Source: CAYPKW01 sp964411425
Lineage (GTDB): Bacteria; Pseudomonadota; Alphaproteobacteria; Dongiales; Dongiaceae
DNA: 25,576 bases
Direction of reading: 5' to 3'
Assembly (NCBI GenBank): GCA_964411425.1
Contig: CAYPKW010000031.1
Span: 1-25,576, forward strand
In this document: positions 22,438-25,576 of the stretch, in pieces
Layout of the letters: each line of letters begins with the position of its first letter
Position numbering within the stretch: position 1 is the first letter of the stretch
Program-made: the position numbers and the translations under genes
Notes under the pieces: generated by a model
Told to the model about the DNA's origin: nothing
Databases searched by the model: none
What the model saw: the letters and a program-made list of their open reading frames with translations, nothing else

Positions 22438-23199
22438 ATGCTGACCCTCGACGCGCTCAACGACCTCGACGGCGTGCGCCATGGCTTCCTCACCCGCGCG
22501 GGCGGCGTGAGCGAGGGTGCATTCGCCTCGCTCAATTGCGGCTACGGCTCCGGCGACGACAAGGCGAGGGTGGCCGAGAACCGGCGCCGCGCGCTGGCGC
22601 GTGCCGAGCTGACCGGAGCGAAGCTTCTCACGCTGTACCAAATCCACAGCCCGGACGTGACGACCGTGGACGAGCCATGGGAGGGGTCCGGACCCAGGCG
22701 CGACGCCATGGTGGCGCGGCGGCCCGGTCTCGCGCTTGGCATCCTCACCGCCGACTGCGCGCCGGTGCTGTTCGCCGAGCCGTCCGGCGTCATCGGCGCC
22801 GCGCACGCCGGATGGCGCGGCGTGCTGGCGGGCGTCCTGGAGGCGACCGTGGCGGCCATGACGCGCCTCGGCGCCCAGCCTGGGCGCATCGCGGCCGTGA
22901 TCGGCCCTTGCATCCAGCAGCCCTCGTACGAAGTGGGGCCGGAGTTTCCCGCACCGTTCTTGGCGCAAGACGCAGCCAACGAACGCTTCTTCGAGCCGGC
23001 GCCGCGTGCCGGCCATTTCCTGTTCGACCTGCCGGGCCTTGCGGCGGCGCGGCTCGCGGCGCAAGGTCTCGCGGCCATCGAGGTCTCGCCCGCCGACACT
23101 TGCGCCGAGGCCGCACGCTTCTTCAGCTACCGGCGCGCCGCGCTCGGCGGCGAGCCCCACTACGGGCGCCTGCTTTCGCTCATCGCCCTGGAGGTCTGA
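22438..23199 (+). CDS. pgeF: Peptidoglycan editing factor / laccase-domain protein
   Basis: PgeF (YfiH family) removes wrongly incorporated serine-containing UDP-MurNAc dipeptide; some members act on purine nucleosides. The 253-aa protein has the metal triad H70 (YQIHSPDV), C107 (TADCAPV) and H123 (AAHAGWRG), at almost the same positions as in E. coli YfiH. ATG 22438 follows the previous stop by 18 bp. Its stop overlaps the next start as TGATG. Confidence 0.92.
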   Translation: MLTLDALNDLDGVRHGFLTRAGGVSEGAFASLNCGYGSGDDKARVAENRRRALARAELTGAKLLTLYQIHSPDVTTVDEPWEGSGPRRDAMVARRPGLALGILTADCAPVLFAEPSGVIGAAHAGWRGVLAGVLEATVAAMTRLGAQPGRIAAVIGPCIQQPSYEVGPEFPAPFLAQDAANERFFEPAPRAGHFLFDLPGLAAARLAAQGLAAIEVSPADTCAEAARFFSYRRAALGGEPHYGRLLSLIALEV

Positions 23200-24350
23200 T
23201 GGCGCTGCATTTCAGCATCGAGGAGCTGGCCGAGCGGCGCGCCAAGGCGGTCGCGGCCATCACGGCGCGCGGGCTCGACGGCCTGCTGATGTTTCGCCAG
23301 GAAAGCATGTACTACCTCACCGGCTACGATACTTTCGGGTACGTCTTCTTCCAGTGCCTGTACCTCGGCGCCGACGGGCGCATGAGCCTGCTCACCCGCG
23401 CGCCCGACCTGCGCCAGGCGCAAGCCACCTCGGTGGTCGAGGACATTCGCATCTGGGCGGACGGACCCGACGCCAAGCCGCAGGACGAGTTGAAGGCGAT
23501 CCTCGACGGCCATGGCTGCCGCGGCCGGCGCCTCGGCATCGAGCTCGATGCCTATGGACTCACCGCGCGCAACGGGCTGCGGCTCGTCGTCGCCTTCGAC
23601 GGGTTCTGCACGCTCGTCGATGCCTCGGACCTGGTGAGCCGGCTACGAGCAGTCAAGAGCGCGGCGGAGTTGGGCTACGTCCGGCGCGCCGCCGAGTTGG
23701 CCGACGCGGCGCTGGACGAGGCCCGGCGGTCGGCCCGGCCGGGCGCCTTCGAGGGCGACATCCTGGCCGCCATGCACGGCGCCGTGTTTCGCGGCGGCGG
23801 CGACGACCCGGCGAACGAATACATCATCGGGTCGGGCAAGGACGCGCTGCTGTGCCGCTACTTCACGGGCCGCCGGCATCTGGAGGCGGACGACCAACTC
23901 ACCCTCGAATTCGCGGGCGTCTATCGCCACTATCATTCCTGCCTGATGCGCACCCTACGCATCGGCCCGCCGCCCGAGCACCAGGTCGAGATGCACAAGG
24001 TGGCGGTCGATGCCCTCGAAGCCTGCAAGGCGGCGCTCGTTCCCGGCCGGCCGGTGGGCGAGGTGTTCGACGCCCATGCCCGCGTGCTCGATGCCGCCGG
24101 CTATCGGGCGCACCGCATGAACGCCACCGGCTACAGCCTGGGCGCCACCTTCGCCCCCAACTGGATGGATTGGCCGATGCTCTATAACGGCAACCCGGAA
24201 GTGGCCGTCCCCGGCATGGTGTTCTTCATCCACATCATCATCTTCGACAGCGAGCGCGGGCTCGCCATGACCACGGGCCAGACGGTGCTGGTGAACGAAC
24301 GGGCCTCTGAGGCGCTGTCGCGCCGGCCGCTGGACCTGGTGGTGAACTAG
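23199..24350 (+). CDS. M24-fold (Xaa-Pro peptidase/creatinase-like) protein lacking the usual metal ligands
   Basis: A 383-aa protein with an N-terminal creatinase domain (about 1-145) and a C-terminal pita-bread M24 domain (about 155-383). In true M24 peptidases the metal is held by D, D, H, E, E. Here the first strand reads LEFAGVYRHYHSCLMRT (236-252), with E237 in place of the first D and no second D; GHG-I-G is GYSLGA (311-316), so H is Y312; the E of the TxEP loop is H345 (FFIHIII); and the last E lies in MTTGQTVLV with no acid. Creatinase and ectoine-hydrolase-like members share such losses and need no metal, so a hydrolase of that type is more likely than a dipeptidase. The start overlaps the pgeF stop. 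Confidence 0.82.
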   Translation: MALHFSIEELAERRAKAVAAITARGLDGLLMFRQESMYYLTGYDTFGYVFFQCLYLGADGRMSLLTRAPDLRQAQATSVVEDIRIWADGPDAKPQDELKAILDGHGCRGRRLGIELDAYGLTARNGLRLVVAFDGFCTLVDASDLVSRLRAVKSAAELGYVRRAAELADAALDEARRSARPGAFEGDILAAMHGAVFRGGGDDPANEYIIGSGKDALLCRYFTGRRHLEADDQLTLEFAGVYRHYHSCLMRTLRIGPPPEHQVEMHKVAVDALEACKAALVPGRPVGEVFDAHARVLDAAGYRAHRMNATGYSLGATFAPNWMDWPMLYNGNPEVAVPGMVFFIHIIIFDSERGLAMTTGQTVLVNERASEALSRRPLDLVVN

Positions 24351-24419
24351 TTGGGCCCCTACGCGGTCATCCTCTGCCTTGCCTCTCTCGTGGGCCTGGC
24401 GCTGTTGCTGCTCCTGTAA
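24351..24419 (+). CDS. Possible 22-residue single-TM peptide
   Basis: A TTG immediately after the M24 stop opens a 22-codon frame reading GPYAVILCLASLVGLALLLLL, i.e. almost all membrane-compatible. There is no separate SD, so it would depend on re-initiation from the M24 gene. It could be real or chance; the terminator follows at once. Confidence 0.25.
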   Translation: MGPYAVILCLASLVGLALLLLL

Positions 24420-24424
24420 ACGAA

Positions 24425-24454
24425 AGCGCCCGGAGCCGCTCGGCCCCGGGCGCT
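24425..24454 (+). terminator. Hairpin ending the lgt-midA-pgeF-M24 operon
   Basis: AGCGCCCGG (24425-24433) pairs exactly with CCGGGCGCT (24446-24454), a 9-bp stem with a 12-base loop. No T-run follows, but its place 75 bp after the last large gene fits a terminator. Confidence 0.5.
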
Positions 24455-24482
24455 CGCGGCACGGAATCGGTCGCGCCTACTC

Positions 24483-24753
24483 AGAGCCTGCTTCGGAACT
24501 CGTCATGGCCGCGACGCGAGCGATTTTGGCCGAGGCGCAGGAGCCGCGAGGAAGCCGATCTCATTGATCGGCGACGAAGCGGCGACGAACGCATTCGGCC
24601 AAAAGCGCCGCGTCCCTCCGGGCTGCGGCGAAAATCGTCGGCTGCGGCGTCGAAGCCCTTGACCGTATACTGGATACGCTCGGCGGGCTTCTCCTGGCAG
24701 CCGGCGATTTTCGACCGGCAGCGCGGCTCATGAGGAGTTCCGAAACAGGCTCT
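24483..24753. mobile_element. MITE-like element of about 271 bp, copy 1
   Basis: The ends AGAGCCTGCTTCGGAACTCG and onward (24483-24507) and the inverse at 24729-24753 match at 23 of 25 positions. Inside are two more inverted pairs: TTTTGGCCGA (24524-24533) with TCGGCCAAAA (24595-24604), and GAAAATCGTCGGCTGC (24630-24645) with GCAGCCGGCGATTTTC (24697-24712, one mismatch). No coding potential. Ends of the GAGCCTGTTT type occur in IS5-group elements, but the exact parent is unknown. The flanking TCA and TAA do not form a clean duplication. Confidence 0.75.
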
Positions 24754-24859
24754 AAGCCTTCTTCCGGGTCGTCTTGCGCACGACTCTCTTCGGCGCCGCC
24801 TTGGCCTTGCCGGCCTTCTTGCGCGCCTTCGAGCGGGACGACTTGGATTTCGCAGCCAT
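24752..24859 (-). CDS. Small Lys/Ala-rich basic protein
   Basis: A 35-aa protein starting MAAKSKSSRSKARKKAGKAK and ending in KTTRKKA, composed almost only of Lys, Arg, Ala, Ser and Thr, like short histone-H1-tail-like bacterial proteins; it would bind nucleic acid non-specifically. ATG 24859 is preceded by ATGGAG at 7 bp. The stop TAG (24754-24752) consists of the terminal bases of the 271-bp MITE-like element, so the original protein may have been longer and cut by that insertion. Confidence 0.55.
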   Translation of the reverse strand: MAAKSKSSRSKARKKAGKAKAAPKRVVRKTTRKKA

Positions 24860-25031
24860 GTCAAACTCCATCTCTGGTTCATGCGGGGAACGACCGGATG
24901 CCGCGCCCCTGCCCACCTTCTTGACCCATGGTGGTTAACAAGCCGTTACCCGCAAGCGCCATGGCAGCCCGCCCGTGTTTCGTGTCGCTAAAAAATGGTG
25001 TAGGTATCCTCCGTCTGCACGGAGTCTCGAC

Positions 25032-25319
25032 ATGGGTCTGTTCGATTTCTTGCGCCGGGCCGGAAGCCCGAAGAACCAGCCCTCCGCGGCCGCGGCGGTC
25101 GAGTACAAGGGCTATCGCATCCGCTCCGAGCCGCGCCGGCAGGGCTCGCAATGGCTGGTGGCGGGCGTCATCAGCAAGGAGTTCCCCGACGGCGTTAAGG
25201 AGCACCAGTTCGTGCGGGCCGATACCTTTGCCAGCAGGGACGACGCGCAGAAGCTGGCCATCGACAAAGCGAAGCGGATCGTGGACGAGACCGGCGACCG
25301 GATGTTCGAGCGCGGGTAG
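25032..25319 (+). CDS. HlyU-family protein
   Basis: A 95-aa protein of the HlyU family: VEYKGYRIRSEPRRQGSQW, VAGVISKEFPDGVKEHQFVR, ADTFASRDDAQKLAIDKAKR and ETGDRMF are all family landmarks. It begins MGLFDFLRRAG, a short amphipathic start common in this group. In Vibrio HlyU activates haemolysin genes, though that name covers unrelated proteins and the function in alphaproteobacteria is not known. ATG 25032 has GGAG 7 bp upstream; an earlier in-frame ATG at 24975 is not supported. Confidence 0.85.
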   Translation: MGLFDFLRRAGSPKNQPSAAAAVEYKGYRIRSEPRRQGSQWLVAGVISKEFPDGVKEHQFVRADTFASRDDAQKLAIDKAKRIVDETGDRMFERG

Positions 25320-25523
25320 CGGCGCCTTGCCGGCGGCTATGGCGCCGGCACGGTAAGCAGCGACGCCCACACCAGGGCGCTGCGCGACCGGGTGGCCCTC
25401 CTGCTCGAGCCGCCGCTCGACACCGTCGATCTGCTCGACTGGCAGTCCTTCGAGCGGACCGTCGAGATCGGCTACCGCCACGCCGCGGAGACCTTGGAGC
25501 GGCTCGGCACCTCGTTCCTTTAG
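25320..25523 (+). pseudogene. C-terminal remnant, possibly of a patatin-like phospholipase
   Basis: Straight after the HlyU stop and in the same frame, 67 codons read RALRDRVALLLEPPLDTVDL and then LLDWQSFERTVEIGYRHAAE to a TAG at 25521-25523. The pattern EPPLxxVxLLDWxxFxxxVEIGYRxA resembles the end of patatin/NTE-family proteins. No start, catalytic GxSxG or DGG is present, so it is a fragment. The stop codon is formed by the first bases of the second MITE copy. Confidence 0.45.
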
Positions 25524-25576
25524 AGCCTGTTTCGGAACTCGTCATGGCCGCGACGCGAGCGATTTTGGCCGAGGCG
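25522..25576. mobile_element. MITE-like element, copy 2 (left end, runs off the window)
   Basis: The last 55 bp match the first 55 bp of the element at 24483 at 54 of 55 positions (T for C at the ninth base). The remainder lies beyond the window. Confidence 0.8.

Noticed and set aside
21196..23160. 654-codon minus-strand frame opposite lgt, midA and pgeF
   Set aside because: Shadow of three well-supported coding genes; composition is low complexity and it has no domain.

Overview
The window is GC-rich chromosomal DNA from an alphaproteobacterium, most likely a Rhodospirillales-type environmental lineage. This rests on gene order and family content: uvrC to pgsA to molybdopterin genes, ilvE next to marR next to an OmpR/EnvZ pair, a phasin with a TetR gene, and lgt-midA-pgeF. 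It also rests on several palindromic intergenic repeats of the kind common in this class. No rRNA, tRNA, CRISPR array or complete transposase was seen.

Layout. Positions 1-146 hold the end of uvrC. Positions 147-3180 look like an accessory insertion that separates uvrC from pgsA. It contains repeat hairpins, a 186-bp MITE-like element, a secreted Sel1-repeat protein, a zinc-ribbon/DUF4145 protein, a duplicated Sel1 tail, and a two-TM protein of unknown function. Positions 3229-6348 are a tight run pgsA-mobB-moeA-moaD-moaE (phosphatidylglycerophosphate synthesis and molybdenum cofactor assembly). An amidase and a pRiA4b ORF-3-like gene follow, closed by a hairpin-rich repeat cassette. Positions 8723-13681 hold ilvE, divergent from marR, then a D-serine dehydratase-like PLP enzyme and an OmpR/EnvZ two-component pair.

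Positions 13682-16537 are a less orderly stretch: an orphan CopG/BrnA-type antitoxin with only the tail of its BrnT toxin left, a berberine-bridge FAD oxidase, a 374-bp non-coding stretch with a 14-bp inverted repeat, and csaA. Positions 16589-18072 hold paired hairpins, a phasin with a clear promoter surrounded by TGC-rich PhaR-like sites, and a TetR regulator. A minus-strand operon ybjN-proC-ybaK follows, then ubiK divergent from the operon lgt-midA-pgeF-M24 peptidase. The right end has a 272-bp MITE-like element, a tiny Lys/Ala-rich basic protein, an HlyU-family gene, a decayed patatin-like tail and the start of a second copy of the 272-bp element.

The items most worth following are: the DUF4145/two-TM pair in the uvrC-pgsA insertion; the two-hairpin repeat cassette whose arms differ between copies yet stay self-complementary; the 272-bp element whose TAG-bearing end forms the stop codon of two neighbouring genes; the PhaR-like operator arrangement at the phasin promoter; and an M24-fold protein that has lost its expected metal ligands. 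All family names come from reading motifs by eye; no searches were run.
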